NCBI GenBank assembly: GCA_963778675.1
Contig: CAVZVI010000011.1
Location: 124,001-188,000 of the forward strand
DNA length: 64,000 bases
Origin: CAWCDJ01 sp963778675
Lineage (GTDB): Bacteria > Acidobacteriota > Terriglobia > Bryobacterales > Bryobacteraceae
Direction: 5' to 3'
A program made the translations under genes and the position numbers. How positions within the stretch are numbered: position 1 is the first letter of the stretch; the number at the start of each line of letters is the position of its first letter. The notes below the pieces were generated by a model. That model saw nothing but the letters and a program-made list of their open reading frames with translations. It made no database searches and was not told the origin of the DNA. Positions 16,995-25,511 of the stretch are shown here, in pieces.

Positions 16995-18653
16995 ATGCGG
17001 ACTTTTGCCTTACTTCTGCTGATTCCCACCTCGCTTGCGTTTGCCCAATCCGCCGGCGCCCCATCCTACGACTTCATCGTGTACGGAGCGACCGCGGGTG
17101 GGGTGATGACGGCGGTCTCCGCCGCACGCCAGGGAGCGAGGGTCCTGCTGCTCGAACCGGGCAGCCACCTGGGCGGCATGGCTACGGGGGGCCTGTCCCG
17201 GACCGACTTCGGAAAGAAAGAAGTGATCGGCGGCATGGCCCTGGAGTTTTACTGGCGCGTGGGCATGAAATACGACATGGGCCGTTATGCCAACGACGTG
17301 GCCTGGTTCTACGAGCCGCATGTGGGTGAGCAGGTTCTAAAAGAGATGCTGGACGAGGCGCACGTCGAGGTCCGGTTCCATCAGCGGCTGCGCGAGCGGA
17401 CGGGAGTCGAGAAGTCGGGTGCCGTGATACGAGCGATCACCATGGAGGACGGGACGACTTATCGCGCGCGCGCCTTCGCCGACTGCACCTACGAAGGCGA
17501 CCTGATGGCACAGGCGCACGTGAGCTACACGTTTGGGCGGGAGTCCTCGGCGCAATACGGCGAGAGCCTCGCCGGCGTCCGGGATCGTACGCCGTTGCAC
17601 CAGTGGCTGGTGCCCATCAAAGCCCACGACAAGAACGGCAAGCTGCTGCCGGAGATATCGCCGGAGCCGAGAGGCGAAACGGGCGCGGCGGACAAAAAGG
17701 TGCAGGCGTATAACTTCCGCATGATCCTATCGGACGACCCGGCAAATCGCGTGCCGTTTCCCGAGCCCCGCAACTACGACCCGCACCGTTACGAATTGCT
17801 GGCCCGGCTGCTCACGGCGATGACCGCGAAACTGGGACACCCGCAGGTGCTCCACCAGGTGACGCTGATTGCGCCCATCCCGAATCACAAGGCGGACTTC
17901 AACAACCAGGGAGCGTTTTCAACGGATTACATTGGCGGCAGTTGGGATTACCCGGACGCCTCTTACGCCAGGCGCGACGAAATTTTTCAGGCGCACGTCG
18001 ACTACACCAAAGGCTTCTTCTACTTCCTGGCGCACGATCCGCGAGTTCCGAAGAGTTTGCAGGAAGAGGTGAATCACTGGGGCCTGGCCAAAGACGAATT
18101 CACGGATACCGGAAATTGGCCGCATCAGCTCTACATCCGGGAAGCGCGCCGCATGGTCGGCGATTTCGTAATGACTCAAAAGGACTTGCAGACCGATCTC
18201 ACAAAGCCCGACGCCATCGGCATGGGATCGTACAACAGCGATTCGCACAACGTGCAGCGATTCGTGAACGCGCAGGGCGACGTGGAGAATGAAGGAGATA
18301 TGCAGGTGGCGGTGAAGCCGTACCAGATCCCGTACCGCGTCATGGTTCCCAAGCGCGGCGAGGCCACGAACCTTCTCGTGCCGGTATGCTTCTCTGCGAG
18401 CCATGTCGCCTACTCATCTCTCCGGATGGAGCCCCAGTACATGATCATCGGCCAGGCCGCGGGAGAGGCGGCGGCGATGGCGCTGAAGGCCGGGATCGCG
18501 GTGCAGGATGTCGACACGAATGCACTGACCGGGAAGCTCCGTGCGGACGGCGTGGTGCTCGAGTATCGCCCGGCGGTGATCGGGCCCTCGTTCTTCCAGC
18601 ACCTTTACCGGAAGTACGTACCCGATCTGACCGTCAAACAGGAGTTGCCCTAG
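16995..18653 (+). CDS. secreted FAD-dependent oxidoreductase (FAD_oxidored family)
   Basis: 552 residues with a signal peptide (TFALLLLIPTSLAFAQSAGA). The dinucleotide-binding motif is DFIVYGATAGGVMTAVSAARQG with an acidic end to the second strand (VLLLEPG), followed by HLGGMATGGLSRTDFG, which is typical of the PF12831 family often annotated as xanthan lyase-related or succinate dehydrogenase-like flavoproteins. The C-terminal FAD motif QYMIIGQAAGEAAAMAL is present. The natural substrate is unknown. It ends in a palindrome shared with the convergent araD stop. Confidence 0.82.
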   Translation: MRTFALLLLIPTSLAFAQSAGAPSYDFIVYGATAGGVMTAVSAARQGARVLLLEPGSHLGGMATGGLSRTDFGKKEVIGGMALEFYWRVGMKYDMGRYANDVAWFYEPHVGEQVLKEMLDEAHVEVRFHQRLRERTGVEKSGAVIRAITMEDGTTYRARAFADCTYEGDLMAQAHVSYTFGRESSAQYGESLAGVRDRTPLHQWLVPIKAHDKNGKLLPEISPEPRGETGAADKKVQAYNFRMILSDDPANRVPFPEPRNYDPHRYELLARLLTAMTAKLGHPQVLHQVTLIAPIPNHKADFNNQGAFSTDYIGGSWDYPDASYARRDEIFQAHVDYTKGFFYFLAHDPRVPKSLQEEVNHWGLAKDEFTDTGNWPHQLYIREARRMVGDFVMTQKDLQTDLTKPDAIGMGSYNSDSHNVQRFVNAQGDVENEGDMQVAVKPYQIPYRVMVPKRGEATNLLVPVCFSASHVAYSSLRMEPQYMIIGQAAGEAAAMALKAGIAVQDVDTNALTGKLRADGVVLEYRPAVIGPSFFQHLYRKYVPDLTVKQELP

Positions 18654-18660
18654 GCCTAGG
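18649..18660. other. 12-bp palindrome covering two convergent stop codons
   Basis: CCTAGGCCTAGG is perfectly self-complementary. It contains the TAG of the FAD oxidoreductase gene (18651-18653) and, on the opposite strand, the TAG of araD (18656-18658). It is too short, and lacks a T-tract, to be called an intrinsic terminator. Confidence 0.6.
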
Positions 18661-19351
18661 CCTTTGCCTGGCCGTAGGTCGCATTAGGGCCGTGCTTGCG
18701 GAAGTGGTGCTTGTCCCGCAAGGCTTGGGAGATCGGTTTCGCGGCAGGGTTGATCGTCAGGGTCTGCCACGCCATCGCCGCCAGTTCCTCCACAATGACC
18801 GCGGTGTGAGCGGCGTCGCTGACCGATTTTCCCCAGCAGAACGGCGCGTGACCCGCCACCAGGACGGCCGGACAACCCAGGGGGTCGAGGCCTCGCAAGC
18901 GCCGGATGATCGCCGCCCCGGTATTTGCCTCGTAGGCCGACTCGATCTCTTCCGCCGATAGCGGCTCGGTCACCGGCACGGGCCCGTGGAAATAATCCGC
19001 GTGCGTGGTGCCGAAGCACGGGATCTCGCGGCCCGCCTGCGCCCACGCGGTGGCATGGCGCGAGTGCGTGTGCACCACCCCGCCGATCTGCGGGAAAGCG
19101 CGGTAGAGCGCCACGTGCGTATCGATGTCGGTGGAGGGCTTCAGATTGCCCTCGACGACCCGGCCTTCCAAGTCGGTAACCACCATATCGGCGGGCGTCA
19201 TCTTGTCATAAGGCACGCCGCTCGGCTTGATCACGCACAGGCCCTGCTCGCGCGAAACCCCGCTGGCATTGCCGAACGTGAAGATCACCAGGCCGCGGCG
19301 CACCAGTTCGAGGTTCGCTTCCAGAACCTCAGCTCGCAGCGCTTCCAGCAC
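18656..19351 (-). CDS. araD: L-ribulose-5-phosphate 4-epimerase
   Basis: 231 residues of the class II aldolase/adducin fold. The motifs FTFGNASGVSREQGLCVIKPSG and HTHSRHATAWAQAG (zinc histidines) and DYFHGPVPVTEPL match AraD/SgaE/UlaF. It converts L-ribulose-5-phosphate to D-xylulose-5-phosphate. The start chosen is GTG at 19351, preceded at the right distance by GAGGGGGA. The open frame continues upstream inside araB but those residues are not family-like. It overlaps the araB end by 23 bases, which suggests translational coupling. Last gene of the pentose operon. Confidence 0.9.
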   Translation of the reverse strand: MLEALRAEVLEANLELVRRGLVIFTFGNASGVSREQGLCVIKPSGVPYDKMTPADMVVTDLEGRVVEGNLKPSTDIDTHVALYRAFPQIGGVVHTHSRHATAWAQAGREIPCFGTTHADYFHGPVPVTEPLSAEEIESAYEANTGAAIIRRLRGLDPLGCPAVLVAGHAPFCWGKSVSDAAHTAVIVEELAAMAWQTLTINPAAKPISQALRDKHHFRKHGPNATYGQAKA

Positions 19352-20933
19352 TTTGTCCCCCTCGTGCGCGAGCCGCGATCCGCCGCAGCTCGGGCAATAT
19401 CTCTCCAATTTCCACGGGCGCCGACCGCCGCTCTCCGAATCCGAAGTAGAGCTTGCGGTAGAGCGGATACAACTCCTGATACGTCGCGGCCGCGATCGGC
19501 TCCGGCTCGATCGTCCTGTATGCCGGGCACAGCGCGTCCTGCGCGTCCTCCACAGTCTTGAACGTGCCCGCCGCGAGGAAGGCAAAGATGGCCGAGCCGA
19601 GGCTGGTCACGTCGCCACCCGGCACCAGGATCGGTTTGCCCATCACGTTGGCGTAGACCTGGTTGAGAACCGGGTTCTTCTGTGGGATGCCGCCGCCATT
19701 GACGATGCGGCGGACGGGCACGCCGTGCTCCTCCATGCGCTCCAGAATCACGCGGGTATGGAACGCGGTTCCTTCGATTGCCGCGAACAGCTCGTCCTGG
19801 GCGGTGTGGGTCAGGCGCCAGCCGAGCGTGATGCCGCTCAGCTCGGGGTTCACCAGCACGGTGCGGTCGCCGTTATCCCAGGTCATGCGCAGCAATCCGG
19901 TTTGGCCGGCCGCGAATCCGCCCAGGCCGGCGGCCAGATCGGCAACGCTCGAACCGGCGCGCTTCGCGATCGCGTCGAAGATATCTCCAGTGGCCGAAAG
20001 CCCCGCTTCGACGCCCGTCTTCCGCGGATGAATCGACCCCGGCACGACGCCGCAGACGCCCGGAATCAGGGCCGGCTCATCAGTGATGGCCATGATGCAG
20101 GTCGAGGTGCCGACGACGTTCACGACGTCGCCGATCCGGCATCCTGCGCCGATGGCGTCCCAATGCGCGTCGAAGGCGCCGGTGGGAACCGGGATGCCTG
20201 CGCGCAGACCCAGCTTCCCAGCCCACTCGGCGGACAGCCTGCCCGCCGCGCGGTCGCTGGTGGCGTAGGCGCCACCCAGTTTCTCGCGAACGCCCGCGAG
20301 CAGCGGGTCCACCGACGTAAGGAAATCCTCGGGAGGCAGGCCGCCCAGTTGGGCGCTCCACATCCACTTGTGGCCCATGGCGCAGACGCTGCGGGGAACC
20401 CGTGCCGGGTCGGTGATGCCGCACAACACAGCGGCCGCCATGTCGCAATGCTCGAGGGCGGTCGCCATACGGGCGCGCTTCGCAGGGTTGTGGCGCATCC
20501 AGTGCAGCAGCTTGGCCCATCCCCACTCGGAGGAGTAGATGCCTCCGCACCACTCGATGGCTTCCAGATGCGATGCCCGCGCCTTGGCCGTGATCTCAGC
20601 GGCCTCCTGCCAGGCGCGGTGGTCGCACCAGAGGTAGTAGTCGTCGAGCGGCTCGAGGCCCGGCCCGACCGGAATCACGCTCGACCCGGTGGTGTCGATG
20701 GCCAGCGCCTCGACGGCACTGCCCGCGACGCCGGCCTCGGCCAGGGCTTTGCGCGTGGCTTCGGCCAGCGCCCGCATATGCTCGGCGTGGCTCTGGGTAG
20801 CGTAGTCCGGATCTTCTTTGCTCCGGCTCAGCGGATACTCCGCGACGCCGGAACCGATCCGGCCCATTTTGCTGTCGACGATCGAGACGCGAACGCTGAG
20901 CGTGCCGAAATCGACGCCTGCAACGATTGACAT
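19329..20933 (-). CDS. araB: ribulokinase
   Basis: 534 residues of the FGGY kinase family. The N-terminus VAGVDFGTLSVRVSIVDSKMG is the phosphate-binding start, LWCDHRAWQEA and NVVGTSTCIM follow, and the length fits AraB rather than xylulokinase or glycerol kinase. It phosphorylates L-ribulose with ATP in the cytoplasm. It lies 38 bases after the isomerase stop in the leftward operon and overlaps araD. Confidence 0.92.
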   Translation of the reverse strand: MSIVAGVDFGTLSVRVSIVDSKMGRIGSGVAEYPLSRSKEDPDYATQSHAEHMRALAEATRKALAEAGVAGSAVEALAIDTTGSSVIPVGPGLEPLDDYYLWCDHRAWQEAAEITAKARASHLEAIEWCGGIYSSEWGWAKLLHWMRHNPAKRARMATALEHCDMAAAVLCGITDPARVPRSVCAMGHKWMWSAQLGGLPPEDFLTSVDPLLAGVREKLGGAYATSDRAAGRLSAEWAGKLGLRAGIPVPTGAFDAHWDAIGAGCRIGDVVNVVGTSTCIMAITDEPALIPGVCGVVPGSIHPRKTGVEAGLSATGDIFDAIAKRAGSSVADLAAGLGGFAAGQTGLLRMTWDNGDRTVLVNPELSGITLGWRLTHTAQDELFAAIEGTAFHTRVILERMEEHGVPVRRIVNGGGIPQKNPVLNQVYANVMGKPILVPGGDVTSLGSAIFAFLAAGTFKTVEDAQDALCPAYRTIEPEPIAAATYQELYPLYRKLYFGFGERRSAPVEIGEILPELRRIAARARGGQSAGSAAS

Positions 20934-20971
20934 AGAGCAGCTCCAAGGATGGGCAGGCCGGGAGGCCTACC

Positions 20972-22381
20972 CTACTTGTGGTAGTACATCTCCCAGCCGA
21001 GATATTTCGTCGCGGCTTCGTACACCGCCGGACCGGTCTCGCTCAGATTGGCCGCCACGTGGTGCTCGAAGCCGTTCTCGCAGATGTAGCGCAGCAATTC
21101 CTGCAGTTTCGGAATCTCGACTACGCCCGCGCCGCCGAAAGTCTGGAGCGGGTCGTCGGTGAAGCGGCCCTGGCCCACGTAGCCGCGCATTTTACCGGTG
21201 GAATCGCTGGTCGAAAACCGCGCGAAGCTCATGGGGGACGCTTTCACCTTGCCCACGCAGGTGCCGAACGTATTCAATTTGCCCACGGTGCCGGCGATGA
21301 TCTCCTGGTAGTCCATGCGCGCTTCTTCGAAGAAGTGCTTGGGAAGGTTGCTGCAGTGGAAGCAGACGGCCTTGTCGGGGTTGTCGCCGTAATTGTTGTT
21401 CCAGTCGAGCAAGGCGCTGGGGGTTTCTGACGCCAGGCGCAGCGCGTGCATCCCGACCACGCCCGGCACGTCGACTTCGCAGGCGCTCGAATGCAGGCCG
21501 TTCGACATCATGCTCATGACCGTGCAGGGCACCACGCCGAAGTACTCCTCCATCGAGGTCCAGCACTGCACGGCGCTGATATCGAGGTCGTTGTCCTTCA
21601 TCCAGCGGTCGATCACGACGCCGAGCTTGGACATCTTCATGATGGCGTCGTCGGGGATGCCGTCGGTCGGAACATATTGGCGGATGTCCTGCGCCTTGGC
21701 TTGTACCCCGGCGTCTTCGCACTTCAGGCGCTCGATGCGGCCGAAGATTTCCGAAAGGTCGATCGGTTCGATGGTGATACCGTTCGATTCCAGGATCTTC
21801 TCGCTGTAACGCACCGTGTTGAAGGCCGCCGGGCGCGCGCCGATGGCGCCGATGCGCAGCTTGCGCAGGCCGTTGGCCACGCGGCACACCGCGGCGAACT
21901 GGGCCAGGTCCGCGGCGAACTCCGGCGAATCGGGCGCTACCGTGTGCAGCCCGGTCAGCGAGTAGGGGATGCGGTACTGCTGCAGGTTGTTGCACACGCT
22001 CATCTTGCCGCAGAAGCTGTCGCGGCGGTCGGCGATCGTCATGCGGCCCGCGTTATCCGGCGTGGCCTGGATCAGGACCGGAACCCGCAGGTCGGCCATG
22101 CGCAGCGCTTCGGCCACGCCTCGCTCGTCGCCGAAATTCGGCAGCGTGACGACCACGCCGTCGATCCTGTCCCGGTTGGCGCGGAACAGGTCGGCACACC
22201 GGCGGGCTTCGGGCCGTGTTTCGACGGCGCCGTGTTTGCTCTGATCCGGCGTCAGGCAGATTACTCCGTAGCCCGCCTTTTCCAGGGTCGCGATCATCAG
22301 TTCGCGGCCGCTCTTTGCCAGATGATCCGGGAAGAACCCCCGGTTTCCGACGATGAGTCCGAATGTCATTCCGTTTGCCAT
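20972..22381 (-). CDS. L-fucose/L-arabinose isomerase family protein
   Basis: 469 residues. The sequence FGLIVGNRGFFPDHLAKSGRELM, the NLQQYRIPYS segment and the Glu/His-containing GVVPCTVMSMMSNGL region match the large fucose/arabinose isomerase superfamily (Mn2+-dependent ketol isomerases) but not classical AraA. With araB and araD directly downstream and no araA in view, it most likely supplies the aldose-to-ketose step, probably L-arabinose to L-ribulose. Start ATG at 22381, four bases after the upstream small gene; a second ATG 12 bases later is possible. L-fucose cannot be excluded from sequence alone. Confidence 0.82.
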   Translation of the reverse strand: MANGMTFGLIVGNRGFFPDHLAKSGRELMIATLEKAGYGVICLTPDQSKHGAVETRPEARRCADLFRANRDRIDGVVVTLPNFGDERGVAEALRMADLRVPVLIQATPDNAGRMTIADRRDSFCGKMSVCNNLQQYRIPYSLTGLHTVAPDSPEFAADLAQFAAVCRVANGLRKLRIGAIGARPAAFNTVRYSEKILESNGITIEPIDLSEIFGRIERLKCEDAGVQAKAQDIRQYVPTDGIPDDAIMKMSKLGVVIDRWMKDNDLDISAVQCWTSMEEYFGVVPCTVMSMMSNGLHSSACEVDVPGVVGMHALRLASETPSALLDWNNNYGDNPDKAVCFHCSNLPKHFFEEARMDYQEIIAGTVGKLNTFGTCVGKVKASPMSFARFSTSDSTGKMRGYVGQGRFTDDPLQTFGGAGVVEIPKLQELLRYICENGFEHHVAANLSETGPAVYEAATKYLGWEMYYHK

Positions 22382-22385
22382 GGCT

Positions 22386-22604
22386 TTATCTGTTTCCCCG
22401 GTTGGGCGCGAAGATGTAACTGTATATGACGCCGAGAACCAATAACAGGGCGCCCCACCACACTCCTACGTGGAGGTCGCCCAAAACGATGTTGCCCGGA
22501 TTGCTCCAGTCGGCGATGCCGGCCAAGAGGATGATGGCGCCATAGACGGCCAGCAGCACTCCGACGAAAAACCAGATCGAGATCTGATGCGCTTTGTCCG
22601 ACAT
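22386..22604 (-). CDS. small two-helix membrane protein next to the symporter
   Basis: 72 residues with two hydrophobic helices (IWFFVGVLLAVYGAIILLAG and VWWGALLLVLGVIYSYIFA) joined by a short loop, and basic residues at the C-terminus. It starts six bases after the symporter stop, and its ribosome-binding site GGCGGAC lies directly behind that stop. No characterised family was recognised. Small membrane proteins are linked to several sodium:solute symporters (for example DUF485 beside ActP), so an auxiliary role is plausible but inferred. Confidence 0.72.
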   Translation of the reverse strand: MSDKAHQISIWFFVGVLLAVYGAIILLAGIADWSNPGNIVLGDLHVGVWWGALLLVLGVIYSYIFAPNRGNR

Positions 22605-22610
22605 GTCCGC

Positions 22611-24333
22611 CTACCAGAAAATGAGATTGAGGACCACAAAGACCACCGCCACCGCCGTCGCCCAGAATGCCGGGCGCTGATACAGCCGCAGGTGCCCTTC
22701 CGACGGCAATTCCGTGCAGCCGTAAACCAGCCCGACGAGCTTGCTCTCGGGCTGCGGCCGGGTCAACAGGCTCACCACCACGGTGACGACCACGCAGATG
22801 ATCCAACGACCACAGCGCGCGGTACATATTCTCCGCCATGTCTTTGGCATTGGGCGAGAGGGCCACGATAGCGACAGGGCCGCGGGGTTCGACCTTCACC
22901 CACGCCCACATGGCCGATCGAAGAGACCGTGCCGCGCGAGCAGGCCCCAGAACCCGCCGGCGGGCGTGGCCCGCTTCCAGAGCATGCCCAGCAGCACGGT
23001 GCCGAACAGCGGCGCGATGAAGAAGCTGAACAGCGCCTGCACGTAATCCATGATGCTCTTGAACTGCATCACCAGGTAGGCCGTGCCGATGCTGACCAGC
23101 ACGCCGACGATCGTGCACCACCGGCCCATGCTGACATAGTGCGCGTCGCTGGCCGTCTTCCGGATGAAGGCGCGGTAGATGTCGTAGGTCCACACGGTGG
23201 CGAACGCGCTCACGTTGCCGGCCATGCCGGACATGAATCCGGCGATCAGCGCGGTGATGCCCAGCCCCAGCAGACCCGGGCCGAAGTAGCGCGCCAGCAT
23301 GAGCGGCAGCACCTCGTTATAGCTGTGGCCGCCGGTAGCCAGCGCCTGCGTCTCGCCCACCAGTTTCACCGGCAGCACGGCGAGAGCCAGCAGGCCCGGC
23401 AGGATGACGATGAACGGCACCACCATCTTGAACGCGGCGCCGATGATGGGCGCCATCTTCGCGGAGCGCAGGTCCTTGGCCGCCAGCACGCGCTGCACCA
23501 CCAGGAAGTCGGTGGTCCAGTAGCCGAACGAGATCACCCAGCCCGAGGCCGAGCACGATGCCGGTCCAGTGGATGCCCATGGGGTTGTCGTTGAACGAGC
23601 CGAGCGTGCCCCACAGGTGCGTGTAGTTCGCGTTACCGACGTTCTGTCGCGATCTGCACGCTGCAGGCCGTGCCAGCCGCCGGCCTCGATCAGGCCGAGG
23701 ATCGGGATCAGCAGCGCGCCCAGCCAGATCAGGACGAACTGCAGCACCTCGTTGAAGATGGCCGACCGCAGCCCGCCCAGCGCCACGTAGATCGCCACCG
23801 TGATCGACGAGACCCAGATGCTGAAGTGGATGTCCCAGCCGAGCACCACCTTCATCACCAGCGCCATCGAGTACATGTTGATGCCGCTCATCAGCACGGT
23901 CATGAAGCCGAACGATACCGCGGAGAGCGCGCGGCTGGACTCGCCGAAGCGCAATTGCAGGTAGCCCGGCACCGAGTGCGTCTTCGAGATGTAGTAGAAC
24001 GGCATCATCACCAGGCCGAGGAACAGCATGGCGGGAATGGCGCCGATCCAGTACCAGTGCGTGGCCAGGATGCCGTATTGATAGGCGGCCGCGGCCCAGC
24101 CCATCAGTTCCAGCGAGCCGAGGTTGGCGGAAAGGAAGCTGAGACCCGGCGATCCAGGCCGTCATCTCGCGCCCGGCCAGGAAGAAGTCTTCGCCCGTTT
24201 CGGACTGCCCTTTCAGATAGAAGCCGATGGCCAGCACGGCCACAAAGTAAATGACGATGATCGCAATGTCGACGCCGTTCAGGGATACAAGGCGCGAAGG
24301 AGCCGACTGAAGGAACCACAAAGCAGGTGTCAT
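22611..24333 (-). CDS. sodium:solute symporter (SGLT-type), frameshifted in this sequence
   Basis: Sodium-coupled sugar importer of the inner membrane. The pieces VDIAIIVIYFVAVLAIGFYL, GEDFFLAGREMTAWIAG, GWAAAAYQYGILATHWYW, NANYTHLWGTLGSFNDNP, SFGYWTTDFLVVQRV and the last helix AFWATAVAVVFVVLNLIFW all belong to one SSS protein but lie in three frames. Removing single bases near 24146, 23658, 23645, 23543, 22934, 22912 and 22805 gives an unbroken frame of 1,716 bases (571 residues). All seven changes are +1 insertions on the coding strand and no in-frame stop or missing motif remains, so a consensus error is likelier than decay. The start could also be TTG at 24348. Promoter and operator lie just upstream. 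Confidence 0.85.
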
Positions 24334-24356
24334 CGGAGAGCACCGCAATAGCGAGG

Positions 24357-24370
24357 TGAAATCGCTTGCA
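24357..24370. promoter_or_regulatory. LacI-type operator of the pentose operon
   Basis: TGAAATCGCTTGCA matches the symmetric LacI/GalR-family core TGTAAGCGCTTACA (which contains its own reverse complement) at 11 of 14 positions. It lies directly after the -10 box of the promoter at 24379-24407, so a bound repressor would cover the transcription start of the symporter operon. Confidence 0.68.
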
Positions 24371-24378
24371 CGTCAGGT

Positions 24379-24407
24379 ATTGTATTCTGCGGTGGGCAAG
24401 CGGTCAA
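24379..24407 (-). promoter_or_regulatory. sigma70-type promoter of the symporter-isomerase-araB-araD operon
   Basis: Read leftward, TTGACC (24402-24407) is separated by exactly 17 bases from TACAAT (24379-24384). Each hexamer matches five of six consensus bases. Transcription would start near 24372, inside the LacI-type operator and about 40 bases before the symporter ATG. Confidence 0.75.
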
Positions 24408-24410
24408 CTA

Positions 24411-25409
24411 TCACGTCCGCGCCGGTCCCGTGGAATCTCTCAGGACGAACTCCGGGTCGATCACGATCTCGTGATCGCCCGTGCCATCCGGCCTCTCCGC
24501 GGTCGGCGCCAGCCGTTCGCTGATGATGTGGCCGATGCGGTCCCGGGGGATATGCACGGTAGTCAGCGCGGGAAAGCAAAACTCGGAGAGCTTGACGTTG
24601 TCGAAGCCCGTTACCGAGATATCCTGCGGCACCCGCAAACCTCGCTCCCGCAGCTCGCGCAGCGCGCCCACGGCCATGATGTCGTTCACGCAGATGATCG
24701 CGGTGGGTTCGTAACCGGAGCCCATCAGGTCGCGAGTGGCCTGCCGCCCGCCTTCGAGAGTATCGGCGTCGGCCGCGGAGCGCACTTCCAGCTCGGGGAA
24801 TCGCGCTACCGCGTCCATCACCGCCTTCATGCGCTCGTTGATGGGACCGAGAACCGCATGGTGCCCGACAAATCCCAGCCGCCGGTGTCCCATGGCCTGC
24901 AGGTAGTCCACCACCTTCTCGATGCCGCGGCGGTAGTTGACGCGGATGTTCGTGATGTTGCGGCGCGGGGAGCCCACGTCATAGAAGACCACGGGGATCT
25001 GGCTGTCGTTCAGCTCGTCGATTAGAGCGGGATCCATCTCTGAGACGATGGCCGCCAGGCCGGCTACGCGGCGGCCGATCATCAGGCGGATGCTGCTGAC
25101 CAATTGCTCGGGCCGGTAATCGGTGTTGGCCACGACGACTTCGTAGCCGCCGGCATGGGCATCCGCTTCGACCGTCTTGTAGATGTCGAAGAAGAACGGA
25201 TTCTCCATGTTGGAGACGATCACCCCGATGGTGCTGCTCTTGCCCCCGGCAAGGTGCCGGGCATGGAGGTTCGGGTGGTACTTCAACTCCTCGATCGCCC
25301 TCAGGACCCGGGCACGGGTCGAACTCTTGACTACGCTTGCATTGTTCAGCACGCGCGACACCGTCGCCGTGGAGACCTTGGCGCGCCGGGCCACCTGTTC
25401 GAGGTTCAT
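24411..25409 (-). CDS. LacI/GalR-family transcriptional regulator of the pentose operon
   Basis: 332 residues. The N-terminal helix-turn-helix NLEQVARRAKVSTATVSRVLNN and hinge region (NLHARHLAGGKSSTIGVIV) are followed by a periplasmic-binding-protein-like sensor domain with CVNDIMAVGALRELRERGLRVPQDISVTGFDN. It lies immediately upstream of the symporter operon on the same strand and is flanked by two matching operator sequences, one in its own promoter region. It should act as a repressor released by a sugar from the pathway, most likely L-arabinose or a derivative (inference). Confidence 0.92.
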   Translation of the reverse strand: MNLEQVARRAKVSTATVSRVLNNASVVKSSTRARVLRAIEELKYHPNLHARHLAGGKSSTIGVIVSNMENPFFFDIYKTVEADAHAGGYEVVVANTDYRPEQLVSSIRLMIGRRVAGLAAIVSEMDPALIDELNDSQIPVVFYDVGSPRRNITNIRVNYRRGIEKVVDYLQAMGHRRLGFVGHHAVLGPINERMKAVMDAVARFPELEVRSAADADTLEGGRQATRDLMGSGYEPTAIICVNDIMAVGALRELRERGLRVPQDISVTGFDNVKLSEFCFPALTTVHIPRDRIGHIISERLAPTAERPDGTGDHEIVIDPEFVLRDSTGPART

Positions 25410-25431
25410 GGCTGTAAACTATTGTACTTCC

Positions 25432-25445
25432 TGGCAGCGCTTACA
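25432..25445. promoter_or_regulatory. LacI-type operator upstream of lacI (autoregulation)
   Basis: TGGCAGCGCTTACA matches the LacI/GalR-family core TGTAAGCGCTTACA at 12 of 14 positions. It lies 23 bases upstream of the regulator's ATG, just behind a TACAAT hexamer (25421-25426 on the minus strand) that could be its -10 box. Confidence 0.68.
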
Positions 25446-25511
25446 AGGACCCCGCTCCGGATGGCCGCGGCTCGGCGGGAGGGCATCACGAACCGAGCCG
25501 CGGCCGGTTCG

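Noticed and set aside
19352..19585. Longer araD frame starting inside araB
   Set aside because: Upstream part is Arg/Ser-rich and reads as an alternate frame of araB; the GTG at 19351 has a good ribosome-binding site.
22611..24333. Programmed ribosomal frameshifting in the symporter and arginine genes
   Set aside because: Thirteen sites without common slippery sequences or structures, in unrelated genes, do not fit any known programmed mechanism.
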